A stretch of 64,000 nt of DNA from Alisma plantago-aquatica (lineage: Eukaryota > Streptophyta > Magnoliopsida > Alismatales > Alismataceae), in contig OY856409.1 in NCBI GenBank assembly GCA_963693085.1, positions 663,429,591 to 663,493,590 on the forward strand, read 5' to 3'. The position numbers and the translations under genes were made by a program. Under the pieces are notes generated by a model that was not told where the DNA came from, made no database searches, and saw only the letters and a list, made by a program, of their open reading frames with translations. Positions 48,901 through 54,250 of this stretch are shown here, one piece after another; the stretch's first letter is position 1; the number at the start of each line of letters is the position of its first letter.

Positions 48901-51748
48901 TTATATAAAAATATATTATAATTTCGGCACCCGCTTTTTCAAAAATCGCCCGCTTAATCCGCCTGCCGCTTAATCGTTTACAAGGTTTTGTCTGCATGCC
49001 TCCCGCTTCCCGCTTTTTAATATATTGATTGATTTGGTAAATTTTCATAAATTAATTCATCTATTTTGGCTTTGACACGGTAGGAACGCATCCATCAACA
49101 ATTTTTTCAAATTTATGTTAAATTACTATACCTATGCTCACTGCAACATTGTCAAAACCAGACATTTTCTTCCTTAAGACCAGCTATATAAAATATTTTA
49201 CATTTCTCTAACACTTTCCCCATTATTTTCACTTCCATAATAAAGCAATGATTAACCTTCCTGACCCAGTTGCATACCCATTCCATCTTGAACTGCCATC
49301 AACCATCACTCGAAAAAAGGAAACAATACAAAGAGGGAAGAGGAAGGGGTTACACTGCCACAATAGTTACTAGTAGAATGTTTTTAGGAGTTCAAATGGC
49401 ATAATTAATAACTTGTGCACTGCATCTAACTCGGCACATTTTGTATTCCCCAAAGTGCAATTCATTTCCTATGAAATAGTTGCATTCAGTCTATATTAGT
49501 AGCAATGTCACAAATTTACAATTTAGGATTCATTTGGCAAGGACAAACATTCAACATTCAAGATTTATGTAGAAAAATTATGAATCAAAAAATTCAGTAG
49601 AAGTTTGATCAGATATTTGGGACAAATTCAGAAGGGAAAAAGCGGACGTTACAATCTTTTTGTGTAATACATACAAATATAAGTACATTTATCCATGATA
49701 CACACATTGATCTACAATTATTTACATGCACAGACATGATTTGCATTTTGATTCTCTATTCCGGAAAAAGGAGCCCACTTGAAAGAAAGGGCGGCTCGGC
49801 TCGGAGGTAGGCACTCTCGTGTTTCAACCCCACGTGACTTTGATTTCAGGGGGGGTGTGTACTTACCTTACAGACTCTATGAGTTTTAAGTGACGGATTT
49901 CCAACCATCAAATCAAGCATTTTCTCATTACCAAAAAGGTACAGCTTGTGAAATTTGTGAATAATTCATGAAACTCGTGAATGATGAAGGTATTTTGCAA
50001 AATATGGGGCATTATGTTCATCAAATGAAGAAAAGGTGGTTAATTTGATAATTTGATGAATTTTATAACTGATTATAAGAAAGTATATCTAGACACCATA
50101 CATTTTTATATGAATGACGTCATCCAGTTAAACGAAAGCAAATTTATGAGGCATTAGAGATTCTTGATAACACTCTTAGCCCTTGAAATGGCATTAAAGA
50201 AAGCTTAATGTTGGGGAAATCTTGATAAGAACAAAGCAAATGATCCCATCATGTGGAATAAATAGAATTTCACATACAATCTATGACTTAAAAAGTTCCT
50301 CAATTGTCCTTTTAATTCTCAAGTTGTCCAAACTTAAGGTCATTAGTCTTCTAAGAATTTTAGTGAGTTCCATTAATTCTAAAATATATCTTTAATATTT
50401 GCAATAATTCAATTAAATTACACCGTAAGATTCACAAGATATGATATATTGCACAAAATTGAGGATCGATAAGAAACTGCGACGAGACGAAAATATATGA
50501 AATTTTACAATTTGAGGTAGCCTAAAACTTTAAGATTAAATAATTGAGACATTGGCAGCAGGATCTGTAGTTAGAAAAGGTGATTGGAGGTTTAAGCATA
50601 TGACTCGCTTGCTTTTGGCAAAATCCGTGAATTTTACACGTGTTAAAGAGTATATATTAGCCTATTTAGTTAATAGGTTAATTAGTTAGTGGGCCTTTAG
50701 TGTCTCGGCCTGTTTAGATTACTTGGGACACAAGTCTCAGGGTTTCTCCCTTGCTCCTATATATAGGACACTGCTGTACCTCTTTTATTAATCGAATCAG
50801 TTCAATACAATATTCTTTCACAGTATATTTCACCACTTGTATGGCTCTCCAAAATTTTGTATGCTAGGCACAAGTCATTGTGTAAATTAGAAGCATCTCT
50901 ATTGATAAATACCAACATTATTTTGCTTCAGTCATGCGAATCTAGCACATGATTAAGTTGTTAAGTAGTGTAGACATTAGAAGCCAATGTGGAGTAACAA
51001 AAAAAATGTGATGCAGAAGGAAGCTATAATCCTAGAATAGCTTTAGCCAGAGTACAAATTAATAATTTGGCCTCTTGTCTATGGACACCAATGACCAATC
51101 AGTCCGGGTGACTGAATTTGCACAAAGTCAACTATAGACATCTTTCTCTTTCTGCCAATAGAACAAAGTATGAGTAAAACCTGAAACTATATATAATGAT
51201 ATAAGTGAACTTCATGTTCTGGGTCTTGAGGAGTATTTGTAAAGATCTCTAAAGGTAAGTTTGATTTCAACATGTTTTGCAAAACACCATAACCCTAAAG
51301 TCATGTTTTGCAGTTCTTTTTTCTACCAACAAATTAATTTAGCATGAACATACCTATGCAGTTCAACCGAACCTCATTGACTTGGGTCTTGAGGAGTATT
51401 TTCAAAGAAGAATGCAGAAGCTTGGAGGACTCCGGTGAAGAACTATACTCTTGATTTTCATCTAAACAATCCCACTGCAGGTCTAGAAGAAGAGATAGTT
51501 TATATAGTACGAACAAGATCTCCCCGCTTATCTCTTCACTGTAACATTGCACGCACATGATATATTTTTGTGTGAGTAGGCAGGTGCAGCTTATACACAT
51601 GAAAAAAGGGTTATACTAATTTATCTGCATATATTCACCTTGGAAGTTGAAGACCTGCTACTAGGCTCGTAATAACTGCATGAGTGTTTCTGATGCAAGT
51701 TGAGAGATCCTGGATACGACTGTCCAGCAAGATTCCCAAGCAATGTAC
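8592..51748 (-). CDS. PRD1: PRD1, meiotic double-strand-break protein (partial gene, 7 exons)
   Basis: This is a plant PRD1 homologue, a large ARM/HEAT-like helical protein needed with SPO11-1/2, MTOPVIB, PRD2, PRD3 and DFO for meiotic DNA break formation. Minus-strand exons in order: 51748-51639, 51538-51354, 11876-11583, 11504-10541, 10448-9752, 9633-9353, 9258-8592. All introns are GT-AG and every junction preserves phase, with no internal stop. Diagnostic peptides are [72 protein letters not shown] and ALDWQDFL, which match Arabidopsis PRD1 as I remember it, in the same order. About 1,066 of roughly 1,300 codons are covered; both termini are missing. Introns are 78-118 bp except one of 39,477 bp. 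Splice signals and frame are intact, so the gene is probably functional. Confidence 0.9.
9353..9633 (-). CDS. PRD1: PRD1 exon
   Basis: 281 bp. Acceptor CTTGCAG|CTCTTG, donor CAAAG|GTATCG. Enters in phase 0 and leaves two bases of a codon (AG) completed by T of the next exon. The peptide includes [18 protein letters not shown], a strongly conserved PRD1 segment. Confidence 0.9.
9752..10448 (-). CDS. PRD1: PRD1 exon
   Basis: 697 bp. Acceptor CTTCAG|GTTAGC, donor ATTAAG|GTATCT. One leading base completes an Arg codon with AG of the previous exon. The peptide runs from [16 protein letters not shown] through [18 protein letters not shown] to EAWVAVTIK. Confidence 0.9.
10541..11504 (-). CDS. PRD1: PRD1 exon (largest visible)
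   Basis: 964 bp. Acceptor CATGCAG|AAAATAG, donor GAGAG|GTATTT. The first two bases complete a Glu codon. The peptide starts [19 protein letters not shown] and ends LSSLYEE(R). It consists of helical, leucine-rich repeats as expected for the ARM-like body. Confidence 0.9.
11583..11876 (-). CDS. PRD1: PRD1 exon immediately downstream of the giant intron
   Basis: 294 bp. The acceptor TTGCACAG lies at 11884-11877, and the donor ATATCAG|GTAAAT follows 11583. Its first two bases CT join G of exon 51354-51538 to make Ala, so [16 protein letters not shown] reads straight through the 39.5-kb intron. It contains [18 protein letters not shown] and [11 protein letters not shown], the clearest PRD1 signatures in the window. 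Confidence 0.93.
11885..13229. other. Intronic sequence without a recognised gene
   Basis: 12610-12855 has a proline/serine-rich chance ORF with no family resemblance. 12200-12500 resembles generic plant repeat DNA. No splice-linked or conserved coding pattern was seen. Confidence 0.4.
13238..14091. mobile_element. hAT-type non-autonomous element, copy 1
   Basis: An 8-bp target duplication ATTATCAT flanks it exactly (13230-13237 and 14092-14099). The inverted termini are CAGTGTTTTAAAAAGCG on the left and the reverse complement of the right end, CAATGTATCAAAAAGCG. Subterminal sequence is rich in AGCGGCC/GCTTAAGCGG words. The 854-bp interior is AT-rich and non-coding. The 8-bp duplication and CA..TG termini point to the hAT superfamily. 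Confidence 0.88.
14100..15329. other. Intronic sequence without a recognised feature
   Basis: Only short chance ORFs; no protein family, terminal repeat or target duplication seen. Confidence 0.4.
15330..15392. repeat. (TA)n microsatellites
   Basis: Two TA runs (about 15330-15350 and 15359-15392) followed by a GA-rich run. Confidence 0.9.
15417..15829. mobile_element. MITE with TAGGCTAGAATACA termini
   Basis: The left end TAGGCTAGAATACAGTCAAG mirrors the right end, whose reverse complement is TAGGCTAGAATACACTCGAG. Related GTGTATTCGG/CACTCAAG words repeat near both ends. It lies between TA-rich runs, so the target duplication is probably TA, as in Stowaway/mariner-type MITEs. Length about 413 bp, no ORF of note. 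Confidence 0.7.
15931..16120 (+). repeat. Element D 5' LTR
   Basis: 190 bp. It contains the TATA-like CCTATATAAAGGAGAGG near 16050-16066 and is followed directly by the tRNA primer-binding site. Confidence 0.93.
16121..16138 (+). promoter_or_regulatory. Primer-binding site of element D
   Basis: TGGTATCAGAGCGGGTTA matches the 3' end complement of plant initiator-Met tRNA and abuts the LTR. Confidence 0.88.
16600..16852 (+). repeat. Eight GTCGAT-NNN-ATCGAC hairpins arranged in four pairs
   Basis: Units start at 16600, 16621, 16692, 16712, 16755, 16775, 16817 and 16838. All eight keep perfect 6-bp arms GTCGAT and ATCGAC; the 3-base centre is ACT in the first unit of pairs 1-3, ACC in the first unit of pair 4, and GGT in every second unit. 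Spacing within pairs is 21, 20, 20 and 21 bp. Sequence between units is not conserved. The ORFs crossing this stretch are shadows. Confidence 0.95.
18434..18623 (+). repeat. Element D 3' LTR
   Basis: Preceded by the purine tract AGCTTGAGGGGGAG (18420-18433) and nearly identical to 15931-16120. Confidence 0.93.
18862..18898. repeat. (TA)n microsatellite
   Basis: Uninterrupted TA run between the foldback MITE and copia remnant M. Confidence 0.95.
18899..19557 (-). pseudogene. Copia M RNase H / pol C-terminus
   Basis: Read on the minus strand, it ends with a peptide like LHDICAPA followed by a stop and CTTGAGGAG, the usual copia pol terminus. Upstream are decayed copies of the RNase H segments seen intact at 34615-34977 in Q. 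Frameshifts and stops are frequent. The pattern is copia RNase H, with [13 protein letters not shown] sequence in broken frames. Confidence 0.7.
19563..19742 (+). repeat. Element P 5' LTR
   Basis: Starts CATTGAGATATATTG and ends CACTTCCACA, followed by the primer-binding site TGGTATCAAAGC. Confidence 0.85.
20066..20425 (+). repeat. GACACG/CGTGTC dyad cluster in the P leader
   Basis: GACACGTCGTGTC (20137-20149) and GACACGTTGTGTC (20155-20167) are followed by further copies such as GACATGTTGTGTC and GACACGTAGTGTC up to about 20425, some inside a longer repeat containing TTCTAGAGACTTC. The block lies between the primer-binding site and the start of gag similarity. Confidence 0.8.
21760..22188. 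mobile_element. Tourist-type (PIF/Harbinger) MITE in copia P
   Basis: Flanked by a TTA duplication (21757-21759 and 22189-22191). Termini GCCTCTGATCGGTT and, reverse-complemented, GGCCCTGGTTGGTT match at 10 of 14 positions and resemble the GGGCCTTGTTTGGTT-like ends of Tourist MITEs. Removing it with one TTA restores an open frame across the pol protease-integrase junction ([12 protein letters not shown]). It is 429 bp and non-coding. Confidence 0.85.
22848..23690 (+). repeat. Tandem duplication within copia P integrase region
   Basis: A block from the ATGAAAG..CCTAAGTT segment at about 22848 to the GTCACCTTTTTT segment near 23160 recurs from about 23262 to 23640. The second copy also contains a short internal repeat (about 23430-23490 and 23500-23560, CACCAACATGGG..CACGAGATTTT). 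The copies have diverged, so the duplication is old. This is unusual for a retroelement coding region and adds about 400 bp. Confidence 0.8.
24869..25019 (+). repeat. Element Q 5' LTR
   Basis: 151 bp, starting TAAAGAGATATGATA and ending CATTGTTCTATA. It contains CCTATAAAAGAGAATG, a TATA-like box. Confidence 0.85.
25020..25740 (+). other. Leader of element Q, non-coding
   Basis: A pyrimidine-rich, C-rich stretch follows the primer-binding site. No dyad array like those of elements C, D, G or P was seen. Minus-strand ORFs here are shadows. Confidence 0.5.
25740..27780 (+). pseudogene. Copia Q gag, protease and integrase (broken)
   Basis: Gag is clearest at 25976-26365 ([19 protein letters not shown] onward, UBN2/gag-like). 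A damaged zinc knuckle lies near 26475-26520. Protease is near 26735-26900 with [13 protein letters not shown], where the family has D-T/S-G-A. The pre-integrase [12 protein letters not shown] is at about 27120, and the following CESFQLGK has lost one zinc cysteine. The integrase core 27331-27654 contains [16 protein letters not shown] and [14 protein letters not shown] and E of the D,D35E set are visible. A stop ends it at 27652-27654. Confidence 0.85.
29071..30368 (+). repeat. Array of twelve CGGTCT-NN-AGACCG palindromes
   Basis: Units start at 29071, 29097, 29294, 29503, 29533, 29715, 29746, 29927, 30277, 30303, 30329 and 30355. Eleven have perfect 6-bp arms; 29927 ends AGACCA. The centre is CA except CG in 29071, which makes a perfect palindrome, and TA in 29927. 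The last four are exactly 26 bp apart, as are the first two. Half-sites (TCGCGGTCT or AGACCGTTT) continue to about 30600. Flanks alternate between AAA..TTT and CTCG..CGAG types. Confidence 0.95.
30930..31135. repeat. GAGAGAGAAAGTA short tandem repeats in element G
   Basis: Units of about 19 bp (TAGAGAGAGAAAGTACTTC and variants) recur at 30950-30990 and 31080-31132. Confidence 0.85.
31983..32095 (+). repeat. Two-copy tandem repeat of about 56 bp in element G
   Basis: CCGTATCAGTGGTAGGTAAA..CCTCCTGATGACGAAG..GTACAG occurs twice, at about 31986-32037 and 32041-32092, with few differences. Confidence 0.88.
33003..34977 (+). pseudogene. Copia Q reverse transcriptase and RNase H
   Basis: The frame resumes as an integrase C-terminal tail (33003-33180), then reverse transcriptase from about 33500 ([20 protein letters not shown]), with [32 protein letters not shown] and the catalytic YVDD at about 34042-34053. 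RNase H runs from about 34505 ([19 protein letters not shown]) to the stop at 34977, including [11 protein letters not shown] and QVADIFTK. Frameshifts near 33600 and 33950 and stops near 34224 and 34433 inactivate it. It is one of the better-preserved copia pol regions in the window. Confidence 0.9.
34982..35143 (+). repeat. Element Q 3' LTR
   Basis: 162 bp, beginning TAAGGAGATATTTAACTT just after a short GCTTGAGGAG purine tract; it ends ATTGTTCTATA. Confidence 0.87.
35149..35544 (+). pseudogene. Copia P reverse transcriptase end and RNase H start
   Basis: Continues the P pol frame after Q. It contains [51 protein letters not shown] and [19 protein letters not shown]. It has stops at about 35360 and 35449-35451. 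It is cut at 35544 by element E. Confidence 0.88.
35545..35736 (-). repeat. Element E LTR (left)
   Basis: Contains three adjacent dyads: CCGACATGTCGG (35678-35689), CGGTACTACCG (35687-35697) and ATCTTGATAGTATCAAGAT (35703-35721). Pairs with 40436-40627. Confidence 0.88.
37496..38673. mobile_element. TIR element with GTATCC-rich ends, inside element E
   Basis: Flanked by ACTGAAGAC (37487-37495) and ACTGAAGAT (38674-38682), 8 of 9 matching. The left end is TATGAAGTACGAATAC; the reverse complement of the right end is CTAGGAAGCACGGATATG. Both ends are rich in GTATCGGATACG/CGTATCC words. The 1,178-bp interior is AT-rich and non-coding. It resembles the element at 55343-56191 in ends and target. 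A duplication of 8-9 bp fits hAT or Mutator-like elements. Confidence 0.75.
38674..40435 (-). other. Non-coding interior of element E
   Basis: This is the 5' half of E on the minus strand. 38683-38760 has further dyads (GTCGGTAGTAACGAC, CGGTAGTACCG). 39075-39180 and 40220-40380 are rich in AAAACG/CGGGAAA words, partly like 47380-48030, and may mark another insertion. 39400-40140 is purine-rich (G/A); its ORFs have no family resemblance. Confidence 0.5.
40436..40627 (-). repeat. Element E LTR (right)
   Basis: Carries ATCTCAGTAGTACCGAGAT (40594-40612), the counterpart of the dyad at 35703-35721. GCTATGATACCA, the reversed primer-binding site, precedes it at 40424-40435. Confidence 0.88.
40628..40914 (+). 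pseudogene. Copia P RNase H C-terminus
   Basis: The last piece of P pol: [13 protein letters not shown], then after a frameshift [23 protein letters not shown] and [10 protein letters not shown] ending in a stop, followed by a short ACTTGAGGAG purine tract and the 3' LTR. Confidence 0.88.
40920..41096 (+). repeat. Element P 3' LTR
   Basis: Starts TATTGAGATATATTTTTG and ends CACTTCCACA; partner of 19563-19742. Confidence 0.85.
41102..42411 (-). pseudogene. Copia M integrase tail and reverse transcriptase (broken)
   Basis: On the minus strand from 42411: an integrase-like tail with [21 protein letters not shown], then reverse transcriptase pieces [20 protein letters not shown] (41922 downward), [19 protein letters not shown], and [18 protein letters not shown] with the catalytic YVDD at about 41380-41391. 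Stops and frameshifts separate the pieces. It continues at 19562 across element P. Confidence 0.87.
42412..44360 (+). pseudogene. Copia remnant S, reverse transcriptase and RNase H
   Basis: Starts abruptly at the junction with M. Recognisable parts are an integrase-RT spacer (42420-42737), RT start near 42890 ([21 protein letters not shown]), [12 protein letters not shown] sequence at 43036, a [22 protein letters not shown] part near 43180, and RNase H 43915-44361 ([17 protein letters not shown], [47 protein letters not shown], stop). The YVDD box is damaged (near 43430). It is older than P or Q by its decay. Confidence 0.85.
44381..44486 (+). repeat. Probable 3' LTR of copia S
   Basis: Follows the purine tract AGCTTGAGGGGGAG. 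Begins TGTCAGAGAATAG and could end at CTCTACA (44486), which gives a TG..CA repeat of 106 bp; no partner is in the window. Confidence 0.5.
44487..45319. other. Intronic sequence without a gene; T26-G11 homopolymer
   Basis: Contains a 26-base T run followed by 11 G (45086-45122). Nothing else recognised. Confidence 0.5.
45320..46100 (+). pseudogene. Ty3/gypsy RNase H to integrase-linker fragment
   Basis: In broken frames: [55 protein letters not shown] and [10 protein letters not shown]. Together these form the Ty3/gypsy RNase H core, with catalytic Asp in CDASG. Near 45870-46020 is a GFFM.DGTLF-type linker seen before gypsy integrase. No LTR was found. This is the only clear gypsy protein trace in the window. 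Confidence 0.8.
46197..46870. mobile_element. hAT-type non-autonomous element, copy 2
   Basis: An exact 8-bp duplication GTATAAAT flanks it (46189-46196 and 46871-46878). The right end reverse-complemented is CACTGTTTCAAAAATTGG; the left end CCTTGTATGCAATG is more degraded. Interior words TTAATCGACCGCTTAATCAG and CTAAGCGGCC link it to the copies at 13238, 48058 and 52035. Confidence 0.75.
46879..47379. other. Intronic sequence without a recognised feature
   Basis: AT-rich; no ORF or repeat structure of note. Confidence 0.4.
47380..48040. mobile_element. Possible TIR element with ACGAAAAATCGG ends
   Basis: TTTTACGAAAAATCGGTGAC near 47387 faces GAACCGATTTTTCGTACC near 47983 in inverted orientation, and CGATTTTTC words repeat at both ends. 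The interior holds the GTATATAT satellite. No target duplication could be fixed, so the limits are approximate. Confidence 0.45.
47733..47895. repeat. GTATATAT microsatellite
   Basis: About 160 bp of GTATATATAT/GTATACATATAT units. The ORFs through it on both strands are artefacts of the repeat. Confidence 0.95.
48058..49027. mobile_element. hAT-type non-autonomous element, copy 3
   Basis: An exact 8-bp duplication ATTGATTT (48050-48057 and 49028-49035). Ends CACTGTATTAAAAAGGG and, reverse-complemented, CAATATATTAAAAAGCGGG. GCTTAAGCGGCTGC-type words lie near both ends. A solo LTR (48589-48779) is inserted in it; without that it is about 775 bp. Confidence 0.88.
48589..48779 (+). repeat. Solo LTR of the D/E family
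   Basis: 191 bp, TGTTAAAGAGTATATATTAG to TTCTTTCACA, with duplication TTAGT on both sides (48584-48588 and 48780-48784). It resembles the LTRs of D and E. The single copy with a perfect duplication indicates LTR-LTR recombination. Confidence 0.88.
49036..50640. other. Intronic sequence without a gene
   Basis: AT-rich. A weak tRNA-like patch near 49780-49870 was not accepted as a SINE. No other feature seen. Confidence 0.4.
50641..50822 (+). repeat. Second solo LTR of the D/E family
   Basis: 182 bp, about 90% like 48589-48779 by eye, from TGTTAAAGAGTATATATTAG to TTCTTTCACA. The flanks (ACACG and GTATA) do not match, so it is a recombinant or the duplication has decayed. Confidence 0.8.
51354..51538 (-). 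CDS. PRD1: PRD1 exon immediately upstream of the giant intron
   Basis: 185 bp. Acceptor TGTTACAG (51546-51539), donor ATAG|GTATGT (51354/51353). The first base completes an AG|T Ser codon, giving [18 protein letters not shown], and the exon ends [12 protein letters not shown] plus one base. Both ends match the known spacing of PRD1 (SEEIRGEILFALYK and DDVRLNC in Arabidopsis). Confidence 0.92.
51639..51748 (-). CDS. PRD1: PRD1 exon (most 5' one visible)
   Basis: 110 bp. Acceptor TTCTTTAG|GTACATTG, donor CCAAG|GTGAAT, followed by a 100-bp intron. The peptide [20 protein letters not shown] continues to [12 protein letters not shown]; compare LHCFGVLM..LVEGLQLPS in Arabidopsis. No ORF-track entry covers it because it is short. 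Confidence 0.87.
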
Positions 51749-51787
51749 CTAAAGAATAAAATCTTGCTTATACAACTATAGGAGGGC

Positions 51788-51938
51788 CTAGAGAGATTAT
51801 TGATCCGATAGACCATCAAGATTCTCAATCAAATCACCTTTCATACTAAATTAAAGAGTCAACAGAAAGCAGTGTTACTGGTGCTGGTAGTGAGATTGCC
51901 ATTCTGACTACCCAGCAAGATCACCAGCAATATATCTG
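51788..51938 (-). pseudogene. Decayed copies of the 110-bp PRD1 exon
   Basis: Just upstream of exon 51639-51748, two stretches resemble its sense strand: about 51845-51925 (ATATTGCTGG..ATCTTGCTGG..AGTC..) and about 51790-51832 (GAGAATCTTGATGG..TATCGGATC..ATCTCTC). Each has stops or indels and no complete splice pair. They look like ancient tandem duplicates of the exon and part of its intron. Confidence 0.5.
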
Positions 51939-52034
51939 AATTATGTAAAGCCAAAGAGTTGTCAAAAAATGCAGAAGGTTGTATCATTATAATAGAAATG
52001 ATTGGATGCCTTTTGGTAAAAAATGGCCCAGGAT

Positions 52035-53019
52035 TAATGTATTAAAAAGTGCAAAGCGGGAGGCTAGCAGACCAGCAGATGGGATCCTATAACCGCTTAA
52101 GTGTCAGGCAGTGCTCAAACAGGCACTTTTTTGAAAAGCGGGCAATTGAGCTTTTTATATATTTTTTATCTATCTTGAACTTTTATACCTAGTCTAAATA
52201 TCGATTAATATGTACTATGAACTGTGATGTTTCATATAGAATTACTATTATACTGGAACCCATCTAAGGTGGGGCCTATATTGTTATTTCACATTAAAAG
52301 TTCAAAAGAATAGTCTAAACCTTACTAGTATATATTTCGGACCAATTTATTAGTCAAATAGACACGGTCCATAGTCTAAACATCAATATAAAACGGTAAT
52401 GACTAATAGAATACTAACACTTAGTACTAGTACAATCTTAGTGACTTGTAATTGTAGTAAGAATACCATTCACAAGTAAAATACTTATAAGGTAATATGT
52501 GTAATAAGTAATATAACTTAGTCGAGTAAGTCTTAAACAGGTCATGTAAATAGTAATGATGCTTAATAACTGTATACAATTATCAATAAACAATAAATAA
52601 TACTTGATAGATTAAGTAACAATACAGAGATAGTATTTTTATAGTTAATCATACAGCAATTTATTACTGACATTTTAGTAAAAATAATTATAAAACGGTA
52701 CAAGACTAAGTCTGTCATTGTATATATATAAACTGGCCAGTTTAAAGCTAATGCATTATACGAATACAGTAATTCTAGATTATGCGTAAGGTGACTAACG
52801 AAATCTGTATAACAACATTGATCAAAGTTTAAGGAGGTGTATATTTCTTGGGCGGCCTTAGGGAGTCTAACAAGTGGTCTCAGGCAGCCGATTAAGCAGT
52901 CAAAGCAGGTATAATGTGGCACTTTTGGAAGACCTTCTCAGGCGGGAGTCTAGGACAATTTCAAGCAGCCGGGAGCCTAGTCCACTTAAGCAGCCACCTA
53001 CGCCGTTTTTTGATACAAT
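52035..53019. mobile_element. hAT-type non-autonomous element, copy 4
   Basis: Ends TAATGTATTAAAAAG and, reverse-complemented, AATTGTATCAAAAAACGG. Flanks CCCAGGAT and TCAAGCAT match at 5 of 8 positions, consistent with a decayed 8-bp duplication. AGCGGGAGGC, CCGCTTAAGTG and CTTAAGCAGCC words tie it to the other copies. Length 985 bp. Confidence 0.75.
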
Positions 53020-53027
53020 TCAAGCAT

Positions 53028-54180
53028 AAACAGAATTTCCTCTGCCAAATCGAATCAAATTCATCCGTTGTCATCTAGATGCATGACACATCGAAGGGCT
53101 CATTAGGTTGTGTAGGATGATGTATTTTAGACCCAAGTCAGCGAGAGTTATATAATGGAAAACCCACCTATAAGGTTATCTTCACTAGAGTTGAACACGA
53201 ACTATACAGTAAGACATTTGTTAGGTTCAAAGTTATATAAATTTTGCTAATAAATTGGATTTTTCAATCCTTAAAGATTGATTAAAGTTATAAATATGCT
53301 ATGAAGAATGGATACAGTACAGGCACGGCACACGGCAAATCTTTTGAAATATAGTATACAGATACGAAATTGGATATAGGAAAAAATATTCTTTTTAGAA
53401 TTAAATATATATACCAATTTCATTCCAAGATAAATATAAAGAAAATGTATCTTCTTTAACATGAAATATTTTTAATCTTTGTTCGACATCATGAACAAGA
53501 ACAACCTTTTGCATTACACCTAGGTATCTATAGTGGCTTTTGAGCAAATCTTGATCCCATTGCATGGAATCTTTAGCAAGTGTGTTTTTCCCTAGTATAT
53601 GATCCCATGTATTGTTTTTTCAGATAGTTGTAACAGCACACTTTTGTCACCCTTTTTATGCTTCTGATAATATAATCACATAATTCTATATAGGTGTGTG
53701 ATCATCACTGAATTGAGAGATGTGACCGCTTTAATAAGAAAGATAACTGTTAGGTAATGGAGATAGAAAGAGTAGTGCAGATAACTACTAGATACTAGAG
53801 ATAGAAAGAGTGATGCAGATTGGATACCATAAGGCGAAACAAAGATATAGTTTGAGGAATTGGATTGTATGACATGCATAGAAATCCCTAAGAACTAACA
53901 CCAACAAAATCTGGAAACTTTGATATGAGTGAGACTATAAAATACAATCTTAGTAAAAAAAAATCAAGAAATCAAGATAGCATTGTAATGGATCAAAATC
54001 CTAACAACAAGCACCCTCATTAATTGATGTCATCAACTTCATAGGACCATTGACCACACATTTAATAAATAGTCTAGAATGGGTTATTTAACAACAATTA
54101 ACATTCAACATGATTACATTGTAGCTCCAACTTCTAAGTTTTAACTTGCGAGGTAAAGAGTTTTAGAGATATTTAAGACT
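53028..54180. other. Sequence without a gene, probably PRD1 intron
   Basis: AT-rich. A short direct repeat (TAGAGATAGAAAGAGT-like, near 53756-53815) is the only structure seen. No PRD1 N-terminal exon recognised. Confidence 0.4.
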
Positions 54181-54250
54181 AACATTGAGTTACGCTAATC
54201 TAAAGATTCATATTGGGAAAATTAAGCCGTTACGCTCGAGAGCTTTGGCG

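Larger units (their letters stand above)
11877..51353 (-). other. PRD1: 39.5-kb PRD1 intron packed with transposons
   Basis: The 5' splice site is G|GTATGT (51354/51353, minus strand) and the 3' splice site is TTGCACAG (11884-11877). Both flanking exons are in the same gene and in phase. The intron holds at least five copia copies or remnants, two non-coding LTR elements, a gypsy fragment, several MITEs and two solo LTRs. I found no host exon inside it. Confidence 0.88.

Noticed and set aside
49780..49870. Possible second SINE (TTTCAACCCCACGT resembles a B box)
   Set aside because: No matching A box at the right distance, no target duplication and no A-rich tail that I could find.
53271..53879. 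Small minus-strand ORFs that might be PRD1 N-terminal exons
   Set aside because: AT-rich, no resemblance to the PRD1 N-terminus and no convincing splice pair.
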